From Hysterium pulicare CBS 123377 (Eukaryota; Ascomycota; Dothideomycetes; Hysteriales; Hysteriaceae), in assembly GCA_000467715.1 (NCBI GenBank), contig AJFK01000311.1, positions 62,001 through 126,000 on the forward strand: a stretch of DNA of 64,000 nucleotides. The letters are read 5' to 3'. The position numbers were made by a program, and so were the translations under genes. This document shows, in pieces, positions 10,707 to 22,247 of this stretch (position 1 is the stretch's first letter; every line of letters starts with the position of its first letter). The notes under the pieces are model-generated. The model saw only the letters and a list, made by a program, of their open reading frames with translations, was not told the origin of the DNA and ran no database searches.

Positions 10707-12231
10707 TCAAGGCTTCTTCGAGGGCTCTGGCCGGAAGATCCACTCTTCACTATCGGCATCCCCTTTACTCACAGAGGCGTCATCCGTCTTTGACTCCCTA
10801 TCAATATGCACCACCTGATTGACAGCAATCACATTATGTGGCATATTTCTCTCGGTGTCCGGTCCTGCAGTTGCCCATGCGTAAGTCCTATTCTCGACTT
10901 CACCTTCCAGCTCGATTGCCTCAACAGATCCAGTATGTTCCGCTTTCTGCGTCTTCGATTTGGTGAGATTTGATCTATCGGTAAGGGATTGAAAAGGGTG
11001 AATTCCACTTTGTCCATAATTATGACTACGGCTGTATGAAGGATGTGCATGTGTGCGAGCTGAGCTGCCGAAAAAGTGAGGGAATAAGGCTGAAAGAACA
11101 GGTTTCACTCCCGGAAGACAACCACAGATTATGCCTATGTTCATCTCGACTACCATGACGATATAGACAACCGAAGCCTCCCCTGTGTTGAATCAACGGT
11201 TAGGTAGGTCCTAGAGCGTATGGAAGATGGAAAACTGCGCAACACTTACAAAGAAGCTGACATTTATGTTAGCAAGTTTCATGTGACTTTGTAGGGGGAA
11301 GACTGACATCATAAGAAGCATAGTACACTTCCAAATAGTACATTCGACAAATGCCGGCGACACATACGATGCATCCGATACCGAACACAAAAAGTAAGCC
11401 AATACGTTGCTTCAGGGGGAGCTGGACACTCCAAAGCGGCTTGATAGGCCAGAGATAGACCAGAAAATCAGAGACGCTATTGAGTGCGGCAATGGTCACG
11501 AGAGTAGTCTGTATATCAATGCACTGAATCTTGACAGAAGGGTCCCAGTAGCCCCGGATCGGCTTGCACTGGAACAGCATAAGGAATACACAAGCAAGGG
11601 CGTAGAGAACTAGAAAGACGATCATCCCGTGGCAAAAGATCTTATTCGTCCTTAATCAACTGTCAGCAACAACTCAACAAAAAAGTGAAGCAACAACAAA
11701 CTTCGAAGGGAAGAGGCGAAGATAGGTAAGACAGATCGAGATCTTGGTCGCGCCGACGCAGAGAGGAAATAGGATATCCGATGCAAAAGCCATCTAGAGT
11801 AGTGTGAGTAGGTGCTTTTGGGTATCGTTATATATGAAAAGGTTTGGTACCTTGTAGTATGTGACTGACCAACTTCCTTTTAGATCCCAGATGTGATATC
11901 CAAGTCCAAAATCGACAGAGACGCAAGCGATTATTGACACGCCTATCGCAAATAACTTCAATAGTTAGCGCTACTGAACGGTCTTGAAAGTGGCTACACT
12001 TACGGAGGCTCCAAACATGATCCAGTCATCAAGGCCTAATACCGATTTCAATTTCCCTCTGCCATAGAATCTGGCAGCAATAAAAACCCCCACCAAAATC
12101 ATTGTTGATATGGTCAACCCAAGCACAATGCCGACCCGAGTGTCGGGGTCGGTATAATTAGGTGCGGGCCATTGAGCCTCTTGCTCAGGCGTTGGGGTCA
12201 CCATGTATCCAGTGATTATCGCACAGGCCAA
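10707..12231 (-). CDS. PTH11-like GPCR / fungal rhodopsin-domain membrane protein
   Basis: Six exons on the minus strand: 12004-12231, 11851-11955, 11702-11793, 11308-11650, a 7-nt exon 11250-11256, and 10707-11182; 416 aa. Seven hydrophobic segments are visible. Family signatures include LGLDDWIMFGAS after helix 1, GLGYHIWDLK, FPSK before helix 4, FQCKPIRGYWDPS with the following Cys, LWPIKPLWSVQLPLKQRI, and VVEMNIGIICGCLPGVKP at helix 7. The tail from about residue 270 is hydrophilic and charged. This matches the fungal rhodopsin domain (PF20684) found in Magnaporthe PTH11. Likely role: plasma-membrane sensing. It lacks an N-terminal CFEM domain. The 7-nt exon is needed to keep the frame into helix 7. 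Confidence 0.85.
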
Positions 12232-14239
12232 AGCAGAGACGGGAGAGGGTGTGGGATCTTAGACAGACCCTATGTTGAGATTTGGAATACTAAATCAAAG
12301 TATGGATGATGGAAGCCAGAAAGAAGTAGCGCAGATTCAGGTAAGAGGGAAGATCTAGGCAGCATGGTGGACATATCTACATGTACAGCTTCCTCTGCTC
12401 CTTACTTGGCATGCAGAACTGAAATAGTTTCCTTGGACGCCATTCCCAGTGCACTTGGAGCGGGAGCCCGATGCAAACGGCTCGCGGAAGTCGGAAGTCA
12501 GGGTCGCAGGGTCGATCTAGACAGACAGTCTCGAGACAGCTCAAGCCACCACTTCATGCAACGAAGAGAAGGAGAAGAGAAAGGAATGGGACCAACCCAG
12601 GAACCGCCTCCTGTTCGGCAACGCTATGTAGTTAAACTTTCGTGAACCGCCTCCTGTTCGGCAACGCTATGTATTTAAACTTTCGTGAACCGCCTCCAGT
12701 GCGAAACGCTATGTAGTTAAACTTCCATGAGCCTGGGCTTTCCTGGGAACTTTGACTGGTGACGCGGCTCAGCGATGATTCATTGGCGGATGTTGATAAC
12801 CGAAAGTGAGAGAAAGCATGCAACAACGACAACTTGAATTGGTGTGACTTCTTAACATAGAATTGTTATAGTGAAAACCAGCTCTGAACAATGATCCGCG
12901 AACGGTGAGCTGATGAAGCATGGTGATCGATCGAGCATCAGGGCTCACCTGCAGAATCGTGATGGCCAACCAGCCAGGGAGGTACCAATTGATTGGGCTG
13001 GGTGGAATAATGGTCAAGGTCAGAGTCATGGGATCACCTAGAGGCTAGCATCAGAGTTCCGCTTCGTTCCTCTTCCCCGGCCGCATCAGAAGTGAGGCGA
13101 AGATGCGGGCCGCATCCGGATCCGGATCCAACTTCTTTCAGTATATAGTAGTACGTAGTACCATATAGACCGTATTTGAAGACAGACACTCGCTGCGCCA
13201 GGGCAAATCAATGCTGCTTGTCTATCGACAGGCATGGAGCTGTCAAGACATGGTCTGAAGTTTGGCCCCTATGAACGGGACAGTTTGATATCATCGGCGA
13301 GTGAAGCAAAGATTGGTTGGACCGAAGGATTAAGGTTCAGGACACGAACAACCCAATCATATTATCCCAAAACGGGTCGGTGCCAAGACGCAGGCACGGG
13401 AGGGCGTCTCATGTGCACACGTCGCATTGAAGAAGAGTTTCGTCTTTTGTGGCTTCAGAAGTGTAAAGAAACTGCTATCTTGCAGCCTATACGGACTGCG
13501 TTATGTTGAGCATGCGATTTGGGAAAGAGCAACCTCCTGGTTATTACACTACCTCTTGAAGATCGCAAAAATTCCTTCAAATCATGCGAAGTTCGGACTG
13601 CAAATAGTAAAGGCGATGCAATCTTGGTCCGATTGCAATGACGGAGGATTGCAGTCTAGAATCCACTGGAACGATGAAGAGTCAGATGGCTGAACTGCGC
13701 ATTCCCAAACCCATATCCAAATTTCCCATTATGATTCTAAGGCAACTTCCGAAACCCCTCGAGAAGCTTTTCGATAGCGCAGGGATTCCTCCATCTTCCC
13801 CGCCTTGGAGAATTTATGGGGACTCCGGAATTATGCTTGGGATCGATCGGTCACGCCGGAGAGCTCAACTTCGGCGAACGATATGACCTTTGCTCAAGCC
13901 ACACACCCACCTTTCCAACTGATTGATGGTTAAGAGTCATTCCTCACATGGCAACGTGGATGTAATGAATCGGGGAAAGTTTTGGTATTAAGCTACATAC
14001 GTACTTTTGACTTGCCAAGAACTGCTATTTAATCTCCACCAATTTTATAAGCCCCTTCAGGTAGAACTAGAGTTCTATAACTTAACTTTCCTACTTACTA
14101 CCCCAGGTTGGAAAAGCCATTTGAAGCCGTACACAAAGGTCGATTGGGCTCCACCTACCGATGGTAAAGCCCGATATCTCCCTGTGACTAACCTTAATTA
14201 TCTTCTTACTTATAATATCCATCCAATGGCGGACAGCAT
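12232..14239. other. 2-kb intergenic region, no supported gene
   Basis: This stretch separates the 5' end of the PTH11-like gene from the 3' end of the DUF4139 gene. Several short plus-strand frames between 13234 and 13886 lack recognisable domains and splice logic. It contains a three-copy tandem repeat (separate entry) and a short palindromic GGATCCGGATCC-type stretch near 13116-13129. Confidence 0.5.
12601..12728 (+). repeat. 43-bp tandem repeat, three copies
   Basis: Copy 1 is 12601-12643 and copy 2 is 12644-12686; they differ at one base. Copy 3, 12687-12728, is one base shorter and more diverged. Each unit starts GAACCGCCTCC and ends TTAAACTT followed by four or five bases (TCGT or CCAT). 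It lies about 370 bp upstream of the PTH11-like start codon, so it could be a duplicated regulatory block or a neutral minisatellite. Confidence 0.95.
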
Positions 14240-16600
14240 TTATACAGGAACGATCTTCTCTGCGGGCGGTAATCGGGCCTCATAATCAAGCTTCAGCAAG
14301 CAACCTTGGCTTTTCTCCAGGTGGACAGTCCAATTGATCTCTCCGTTCTTCTTCAATTTTGCAACCGCATGCCCCCAAGACGTGCTCTGTGTCGTCGACG
14401 TAGACCCGCTGCTTCCCTCCTTCGCAGATACTCCAGCTTTCACGGAGTCACCTTCGCGCGACAGCCCTTTTGGTGTTGTGATAACAATATTGAGTCGCTG
14501 ATCCTCTGAAACTGGGACTTGGTCAAGGACTAGGAGCTCGACTGGAGCGGGCTTGGTGTTATTGAGCCAGATTGAGCGAGTGAAGACTTGCGCACTCTCT
14601 TTGTTGAAGATGATTCCTTGCGTGCTGCGGTGTACACTTGGTTTGGGATAATTTATGTGGAGAGATGGATCAACACCAAGCGGCAAATCAAACAGTTGGC
14701 CTGGAGAGACGCGTGGTAGAGTCATGTTCCCAAGGAAGCTTCCATCAAGAGTGACACCCGCAGATCCTTTAAGCAGAGTAACAGAGCTTGAAGGATTTCG
14801 AATCTTAGCCCGCAAGAATGCAGAAGAACGAAGCTTAGGAACACAAATGTGCGAGAGGTGAATGTTCGAAGCGTTCAAAGTAGCAATTTTGTGTCGCCTG
14901 GTCATGGATGAAGGAGTAAGCGTTCGAACTCCGGGCATGTCGTATGTTGCGGTCAAGCCATTGTCTTCCCATGATGATTCTTCGAACTCCACAGCCTCGT
15001 CGACGTCGTCTTCCACTTCAGATGCCTGTTCGTAAACGGTTTCCTCCTTTTCTGAGCCTGGAGTTCCAGCCCCGTTTCGGTTGCGGAATGAAGGTAGCGA
15101 AGGCCCACGCCGACTTTTCCTTGCGCTCGAGATGCCCTTATCCAGTTGAACGTTTGCATTCACGTGGCTCGATGAATAACTGGTGATAGCGTTGGATGTT
15201 GATTCAAAACCTCCAATTGCCGATTGTGTAGATGGTTTTGACTGCCCAAACACGACTTGACTACCCTGAGGTCGATGACCTGGCGCTTGTTGTGCCATCA
15301 TCGAATGTAGTTGTCGGCCCTTCATTTGTGCTGGCACGGAGTTGTCGTCGAGTCCGAATAGCTCACTGCGGTTGAAATTATCCTCAACGGTTCGGCCTGT
15401 ACGGGGTTTATTGGCTTCTTCTCTGCTCAAAAGTCCGCTATCCACGGAGTCATATCTCGCAAGCTTGACGCGCCATGCATGCATGAACGGGACTGCGTCA
15501 TCAAGGCCTTGGTAGGAAGTTTGGCTTGTCGAGAATGAGACCTTTGTGTCTTTCCAAGTCTCTCCCGTTCGATTAAGAAACTCCGTACGGTACACGATGG
15601 TGGCCGACTTCTGAAGAGACGAGATCTTGAGGTCGTAGCGAGGTGACCAACCCGCTTCTCTTGTAACGTAAGAGAGGGATAGACAAACAGGAGTGTCAGA
15701 AGCAGGAACCGGTTCTTTTTCAGGCCCTCCCTTTGACGCCTCCAGACGTGGAGATTGGGCTAAGGTGATCGAGTCCATTGAGCCCCGGCGAGATGAAGAG
15801 GGTGTCTCCATTGATGCTGTTTCAAGCAAAAGGGTAACCCTGTAAACTTTCTTCGGCCAATATCTCAGTCGCTCTTGTTTGATGTGTTTCGCCTCCTTTC
15901 TCTTTTCAGCCTTTTGAAGGGCTTTCTTATGACTTTCCTTCTCTTTCTGCTTCAATTGTTTTCTTTTTGCTTTTCTTCCTTCTTTGCCGGCCTTTAGCTT
16001 CTCGTTTTCCTTCCGTGCTATTTTCTTCTGTAGCTCTTCGATCGTTCGCGTGGCAGAAGAGTGAGATTCATAGCATGCCAACCGATCTTCCTCGTATTTT
16101 TCAAGAAGCTTGGTAACTTCCTCGGGGCTATTGTGCTCCGCACCTACTGACTCCGCGTACTTCTTCAAAGCAATGAGGCGGTGATCAGCAGAGTTCCGGG
16201 CCTCGATAGCTGCTGCGCTTTGAGCATGGAGAGCTTTGAGCTCCTTCGAGAGCGTCTGCATAGTTGCGTCTTCATCATCGCTGTCTTCGTATGCGTTGTC
16301 CGAATCGCTGCTGGACCCATCGGAATCCTCGGGATAAACCTCTTCAAAGATATCTCGTTGAGGAACGAGTTCAACCGACATATCTATGATCGAGACACCA
16401 GCAGCGCCACGACCTTCAATTTGGATAGAATGCTCATCGACGGTGGGAGCAAGTCCGTAGATCTCGACTTCGTTCGCCCCTGGCTTCAGAACCACGTCTT
16501 TGATGTCTCTGACGATGTGTGCCCTGGCTGGATAAAGCACCACTGACTTGGTGGTTAAATCTTTGATACTGAATGTCTGTTTGGGAGTTTCGGCAGCCAT
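14240..16600 (-). CDS. DUF4140/DUF4139 protein (mucoidy-inhibitor-A-like)
   Basis: A single exon of 786 aa with no intron. Residues about 15-115 fit the N-terminal DUF4140 domain (VVLYPARAHIVRDIKDV, then GANEVEIYGL). An acidic linker (about 95-120) leads into a long charged helix at about 120-245, very Lys/Glu-rich and a probable coiled coil. The C-terminal DUF4139 region starts near residue 300 with LSLSYVTREAGWSPRYDLKI and runs to the end, interrupted by a Ser-rich insert around 440-540. The KTEFLNRTGE-like WKD strand and the final NWTVHLE strand are typical of the family. Cellular role is not established; no signal peptide or membrane helix is seen. Confidence 0.85.
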   Translation of the reverse strand: MAAETPKQTFSIKDLTTKSVVLYPARAHIVRDIKDVVLKPGANEVEIYGLAPTVDEHSIQIEGRGAAGVSIIDMSVELVPQRDIFEEVYPEDSDGSSSDSDNAYEDSDDEDATMQTLSKELKALHAQSAAAIEARNSADHRLIALKKYAESVGAEHNSPEEVTKLLEKYEEDRLACYESHSSATRTIEELQKKIARKENEKLKAGKEGRKAKRKQLKQKEKESHKKALQKAEKRKEAKHIKQERLRYWPKKVYRVTLLLETASMETPSSSRRGSMDSITLAQSPRLEASKGGPEKEPVPASDTPVCLSLSYVTREAGWSPRYDLKISSLQKSATIVYRTEFLNRTGETWKDTKVSFSTSQTSYQGLDDAVPFMHAWRVKLARYDSVDSGLLSREEANKPRTGRTVEDNFNRSELFGLDDNSVPAQMKGRQLHSMMAQQAPGHRPQGSQVVFGQSKPSTQSAIGGFESTSNAITSYSSSHVNANVQLDKGISSARKSRRGPSLPSFRNRNGAGTPGSEKEETVYEQASEVEDDVDEAVEFEESSWEDNGLTATYDMPGVRTLTPSSMTRRHKIATLNASNIHLSHICVPKLRSSAFLRAKIRNPSSSVTLLKGSAGVTLDGSFLGNMTLPRVSPGQLFDLPLGVDPSLHINYPKPSVHRSTQGIIFNKESAQVFTRSIWLNNTKPAPVELLVLDQVPVSEDQRLNIVITTPKGLSREGDSVKAGVSAKEGSSGSTSTTQSTSWGHAVAKLKKNGEINWTVHLEKSQGCLLKLDYEARLPPAEKIVPV

Positions 16601-17598
16601 GATTGAGTGGATAGAGGTGGTTTCTGGTAGATGGCGGGACAGAGACTTTCAGCTTGACAAAAAGTAAGAATACGATGTCGAGATCTGGAGAATCTGGAGA
16701 ACGACCATGTCTTTATACAATGTATGCCATGTTAGGCACCGAGAATTGAAGGCGGTGACAGCTGAGCCGCCGCCTGGTTGGCCATGGCTTCTGCCTACCC
16801 CTGAATCGGGAATAGTGGCGCAGGCGCAGCAGAATTGGCCTTATCCTTGAAGCCAAAAGGAATACTAGAGCATAATGGGTGAAATAATTCGCTGGATTCT
16901 GGGCTGCGCATCAATGTTTTGTTGCTGTCCGCATACATTGCCTGGCCTTGGCTACATGATGCTAGAGGCGTATCTAGCCTTTAGCAGATGTCGAAGTTGT
17001 CGTTTCTACGGCCTTTTGTTGGTGCATGCGCAGGAAAAATAAAGCTGGAATCTTATAAATAAGTACAACCATTTGGAGAGTCTAGGTTGAATTTGGATGC
17101 AGACGAGCGATTGCACGAAGGGGGCTTGGTAGACTCAGGCAGCAGTTTCGGGTTCCAAGCACAAATTGCTGCCTAGACTTTTCTGGACGCAGCTTCTTCT
17201 CGTGACTCCTGGAATCTAGCAACTCTTTAGTCATGCAGTCAATTGAGAATAGGCAATCAAACGATGAAACGGACGTCCTGTGGTTCACGTGTAGGTGCAT
17301 GTCCGAGACAAGAAGGTGGCTTTCAGCCTCACTCTGGATGCGGAATACCCCGGCACTCCAGTCCTTCCCAAACAGGGACGGCCCTTCCCAAACAAGGACA
17401 ACCCTGGAGGGCAATGACGTATCGCCGCGCTCACTGGCTAAACGGGTTAAGTAGTACCTGAGTGCAGTACCTTGCCTCTTCCAAGGTTTTCCTACCCCAC
17501 AGCCTTTTCTGCACTCAAACACCTCTTCCATCGCCAACTCGAACCTCTTCTACATCACTTGACACCAATTGACACCAATTGACGATCCTTCTGCCACT
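16601..17598. other. Intergenic between divergent genes, with MITE
   Basis: About 1 kb between the DUF4139 gene (minus) and the small membrane protein (plus), so both promoters lie here. A full MITE copy occupies 16871-17077. The last 100 bp are CT-rich and contain a doubled TTGACACCAA motif just before the 17599 start codon. No further gene recognised. Confidence 0.5.
16871..17077 (+). mobile_element. MITE family A, full-length copy 1 (~207 bp)
   Basis: It begins CATAATGGGTGAAATAATTC and ends AAGTACAACCATTTG, which are diverged inverted repeats. Inside are the family blocks GCTGGATTCTGGGCTGCGCA, AGAGGCGTATCTAGCC and GGTGCATGCGCAGGAAAAAT, matching copies at 30050 and 33773. There is no coding capacity; this is a non-autonomous element. 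Confidence 0.8.
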
Positions 17599-18416
17599 AT
17601 GGATGTCTTCTACTTCTACTCTTATGGCACGGCGGGATGGATGGGTATGCACTCCGCTTTGGAAGACGCTCGAACTGAAGCTTACATTTGTCTCAGCTCT
17701 TCAAGCTGCACCCCTGCTTATATCCCCGACAATGATCGTGACAATGCTTTCTCCAGAAGTGCGAGAACCATCAGGTACATTGGCCACCCTTACACTCGCA
17801 ATTGAACACCAGAACTCCATCTTAACTTCCCGATAGTCCTCGAAGTCTATTTCTCCCGCTCTCTGGGTGTCTCCCTTCTCACAATAGGCGTTCTCACCGT
17901 CCTACTCACGGGCTCGGTCCCGCTAACTTCACGACTTAGTGAAGGTAAGAACCGTTCATACTTTTCCGTACGCCCTCGTGGCCTCTACTGAAGCTCCAAA
18001 ACTCACTGCTTTCTTTCCGTGAACGAACTGACTAACCTCAATTCCTTAGCCGGTGCAACAACCACCGATCCCGAAGACCCAAAGGTAAGAGATGGACAAA
18101 TATCCTCCCGAAGAAGTATTGGAACTTACTGGAAATTTTATAGGCCCCTTATAGCCTCCCAACTCTGACAGTTACTGCGATCTATCACGCCGCCCTAGCC
18201 TTCTACGCCTACGCAATGTGGACGCAAACAGGTGTCGTGTCGTATGGTCTGGGGACGATAGGCAGTGGAATCTTGTTCGGGATAGGTCTGTGGTGTATTC
18301 TGTTCGCTAGTAGCGATGGGAGGATCTCCAGGAAGACGGGTGCCGACAAGAGGACCTCTGGGTTCCCATTCAAGAACACAGAGGCAGATAAGAGGAAAGG
18401 CAAGAAGGGATTGTAA
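17599..18416 (+). CDS. Small multi-pass membrane protein of unknown function
   Basis: Five exons are proposed: 17599-17644, 17697-17774, 17837-17944, 18050-18084 and 18144-18416, encoding 179 aa. All four introns have GT..AG ends and preserve the frame. Hydrophobic helices appear at about residues 4-30, 45-66, 98-116 and 120-145, so four membrane spans are likely. The run FYSYGTAGWM followed by LQAAPLL and YFSRSLGV looks conserved-family-like, and I have a general impression of similar fungal hypothetical proteins, but no named domain is recognised. The C-terminal 30 residues are Lys-rich and cytosolic-like. Because exons are very short, the first junctions are the least certain part. Confidence 0.7.
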
Positions 18417-19151
18417 AATTCTGGAGGCTGCTTTTGGCTCTCTGACTGCTCCGAGATGCATATTCTGGAAGGGTAAAGTGTGGAGAAGTGAATGGACGAG
18501 AGCTACGTGAGCTTGGTGGTGACGATGAAAATGTTGGTAGATGAAGGGATCCTCCGTATCATATAAAACAGACAGAACTCGGAACTTTTCAAAATTTCTT
18601 ATTCGGAATTGGTCCATTCGTGAAGAGCTTAAGAAACTATAATCAGCTTCTTTTATTTGCCAGACCCAAGGTGTGCCTAAATCTACTATTGTGAAAGCCA
18701 TGGTAAGAATTAGGCAGCACAAACTCATGTCTAGGAAAGTGCATATGCTTAGGTCAACTCTATTCGGTCAAGTTGACCATATGTGCATTCGAGTGCATAA
18801 AGCCTGGCTGCCCGGTCACAACTTTGTTACCAAGACCATCACGACAATTATATTCAGAAGAAACTGCTCAGTTAAATTTTTCCATTGTTTTTGTTGCGCA
18901 TTGAGCAACTTTGGGTTACTATATATGCCAATTCCCACGCCACAAATAAGCCCTATGCTAAAGCTTGTATTACCATTAAAGCACGCCCAAATATCAAGCT
19001 TTAGCTACCAAGCGGAGCGCTTCCATAACCGATATGCACCCAAAACGCGCGAAGAATGCAGCTGCTCAACCCCAAAACCAGGGATCCGCTTGAGCTAGTT
19101 TGAACAATCGAAGGTATTCAATTTTTCGTCCCCAACCCAACAATCGGCCGT
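18417..19151. other. Intergenic, no gene seen
   Basis: The stretch separates the ends of two convergent genes. It contains an imperfect inverted repeat around 18741-18786, whose inner arms GGTCAAC (18752-18758) and GTTGACC (18772-18778) are exact. A plus-strand frame at 18673-19098 has no recognisable family and is not called. Confidence 0.45.
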
Positions 19152-19722
19152 TTACAAGAAAGCAGCGACGAAAGCACCGACACCAATAACGGCGCCACCA
19201 ACGGCCTGCATCGTAGCAGCAGCACCAGTCGAACTAGCAGAAGCTGATGCACCAGTCTGTTTTCCAGTGGCAGAAGCGCCAGAGCCTGAAGCGCCAGAGC
19301 CGCTAGCTCCTCCTGTTGTTCCGGCACTGCCAGATGCTGCGGCAGTGGATGATCCGCCAGAGAGAACGATAGTTGTGGAGTTGTTGGCGGAGACGACGAG
19401 GGTGCGGGTCGAGTTTGCGGTGCCTGCGACTAAGACCGTATTGACGCCGGATCCCACTGCTGGGATTGAGGCCACTGGAGCCTGGCTGGTGACGACTGCT
19501 GGGTTTGTCGGTTGGCTTGTTACCACTGAAGGCTGGCTTGTTGCGACTGGAGGCATTCCCTTGATTCTGTCAGTACAACGCAGACAAGATTCAGTAAGTC
19601 ATTAGACGAACAGTAACTACTCCTAGGGAATTTGTCTGCGTAGCGTAGTTGATGGATGAAGAATCGGACTGAGCGAGAGCCACAACGGCGAAGAGGGAAC
19701 CGGCGAAGATTGAGGCGCGCAT
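19152..19722 (-). CDS. GPI-anchor-type Ser/Thr/Ala-rich secreted protein
   Basis: Two minus-strand exons, 19621-19722 and 19152-19559 with a 61-nt intron, give 169 aa. Residues 1-17 (MRASIFAGSLFAVVALA) form a clear signal peptide. The mature part is low-complexity: TSQP-type repeats, then Ser/Gly/Ala-rich stretches that look heavily O-glycosylated. The C-terminus ends in a hydrophobic AVIGVGAFVAAFL tail after small residues, typical of a GPI-attachment signal. Likely a cell-wall or plasma-membrane surface protein; no enzymatic domain. The intron acceptor was chosen to keep frame at ATCAAG; a neighbouring acceptor would shift the frame. Confidence 0.8.
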
Positions 19723-22247
19723 TGTGATGTTGTGCAAGATTGCTTTTTGTTTAGTTGGTGTGGACGAAGGTAAGATGAGTCGAAGTAATTGGAAGCGGGA
19801 GCAAGTGATTTTGTCTGATAGTGATGAGCAAAGTGAATGTTCAGTAGTGCGGGAAGCAGGAATGGGCTTGCGCTTTAATAAGGGGACTCGAGTTGTGTGC
19901 TCGAGCTTCTCGTGTCTCCTTTTCTCGGAACCACAGACCAAACAAACCTGCGCCACTGGGTGACGGGACAACTTAGCTGACTCCCTTTAACCGTCCAATC
20001 AACGCCAGCCTCACCCCGGAACTTGCATACGAATAATGCTCAATGTGGAGAAACTATGTGCCAAGCCTTTCCGAAATGCACGCCATCATGCCCTCAGCCC
20101 CGGCTTTCAGCACCCGGGTGCAGCGCAGAACATCGCCAACTCGACATTTTTGTCGTCGCCGACCATCCATGCCACGTAATACTGGAGTTTTAGAACGGGG
20201 CGTCGCCGTGGGAATACTAGTCTCCCATCCAAAAGTCAAGCCTGAGAAGCTGCCATGATGTTGCACGACACGGTATATCTTCTCAAGGCGGGCAACTTCA
20301 GGCTTCGAGCACTTCGTTTTCGCCTTCGCAAGAGAAACAAAACCCTCCTTTCCACTACTGTGCTGCCGTGTGTCCCAGCAAAGATCCGTCTTCGTATTTC
20401 TGAGCAACTATTTTCCGGCATTATTGCTACCTATGCAATGCAGGAATAGAAGAAAACCATTGCGTGTTCAGCGTAACTCCGCTAATAATAGCATCGTCTA
20501 GTCTCCACTTGGAGGACCTCGATGATGCTTCATGCTCCTTCGTGGCTTAGCTTTTACCCCATCATAACGGTCATCGAAGAACATCGCCGTCTCAACAAGA
20601 ATGTTCTAGGACGTTGTTCTTCAATTTTGGTTCTCGTTTTGGTAGGACTTGCCACCGTCCCAATAAAATATTTCTGTGAGTATACGAAGTGTGCCGATCG
20701 AAACTTGGACGATCGTCAAGCCCTCTTGAGCCTCCGAGATCAAGCCCGCATTACGTTTTACGTCCATTCCAAAAATTCTCGAGCCTTTTCGACACTACTT
20801 GCGTGTCCCAGAGGATTATTGCAGTCCTCCAACAAACTCACTCCCGGCCGCCAGTTTTGAGATCTTTATTGAGACATCCTTTATTGAGACATCCTGAGGC
20901 ATGCCCTTGCATATTAGTCTCGTTCAAATGCGCATCGTCATTTGACTGCTGATCCAATTGCTGACGTTTTTAGACCACGTTTTGCGAGACGAGTTCGTTG
21001 CACATGTTAGGCCCTGATGGGAAGAAACTTGCCGAAACGGATTCTTTGCTCGGCAAAGTATATGATGCCGGTCGTCTCTGGTTTATCTTCCTACATTTCC
21101 TCTCCGTTCCCTAGGATCTGTGAAAATGATATGGACTGAAGACTGAGCAGACCTTTCTGCAATCTGTTTTAGATCTTTGAGTTTCTCCTATGCCCTCAAT
21201 ACCTGATGACCCAACCGTCCCACCCGAAAAAATCGTTGGAAGTTAAAGGCTAATTAAGTCCCTTACCAAGATTGACCTCTTTAGGGAGCCATGATGACCT
21301 TTTAAATGAGCGCTACAGATAGCATTGACTCTCCGCATTCCATTGGCATATTCCCTCTTGTATGTTGTGATCGTATCTCAAGCCACGCGTCCAATACATT
21401 ATATACATATATATACTCGCCGCCGACATACATAAAGCATGGGCTTTACCATAGTCGCTTTGCTCGGTTTCGTTCTTTATGGACGGCCCAACACCTGAGC
21501 ACACCCAAAGAAACCTCCAACGCCATTTCGTTCCCCCTATCTGCAATCGTCGTCTTAAGCACATATATCTGTTTCGTGTTGACTCACCCAGTAGTACAAA
21601 ACAGTCCTACCCACGTCGAAGTCAACTCGGCCGCTAAGACCTGAGTGCCTAAGCCAAGAAATCGTTTCATGGCTTTGCCGAAGTCCAAGTTGTCGACGCA
21701 TACTAAACTTAGGGTGATATGTCTGATCAGACACAGCTGCAAATCATGGGCTCTTTCGCTACCGTTCTCCTCTAGGATGATAAAAGATCTAAGGAAGTTA
21801 GCAAGCCGCATACATCGACTGTCATGCCCCCTATGCTGTGAGCAAGTTTCTCCTTTAGAAATCGAATTTCCCTCAAACACGGCGTTCATTTCAAACGAGA
21901 AATGCAAACCACACATCGGCAGGTTCGCTTGATCGCATCTGAAACACACAAAACGGAACCATTTCCCGCAAAAACCAACCGCCAAGCCGCCAATTTGATG
22001 CTCCCGTTATTAAGGGATCGACATCAGGCCGCCAGCCCAAACGGCACCAGCACGATGGTTGGCTGAACGTTGCGGCGAGGCTGAGCAAGCCACATCCTTG
22101 GGGAAAGTGAACACGATGGGTGAGGGGAATCTTCAGCCTTCAGCTCAGCCTTCTCTAGGCAAGCTCTCTCGCTCGCTGCGAATATCCATTGCTTTCCGTG
22201 GTGGTTTTCTTCTTCTTCTCGTGGTCCATGTCCAGGTGTTTCTCATC
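19723..22247. other. 2.5-kb region without a supported gene
   Basis: Several frames of 60-130 codons occur on both strands, for example around 20522-20860, 21306-21644 and 21584-21985, but none has a recognisable domain, a clean start context or consistent codon use. A 14-bp direct duplication (TTATTGAGACATCC) occurs at about 20867-20895. The right end is the promoter of the CFEM gene. Confidence 0.5.

Noticed and set aside
13234-13886. Several plus-strand frames as exons of a gene
   Set aside because: No splice pairing gives a continuous recognisable protein.
18673-19098. 141-codon plus-strand frame between two convergent genes
   Set aside because: No domain, unlikely composition, and it lies over an imperfect inverted repeat.
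21584-21985. Cys-containing minus-strand frame of 133 codons
   Set aside because: Cysteines have no spacing pattern, no signal peptide, and no start context; not like the cysteine-rich array.
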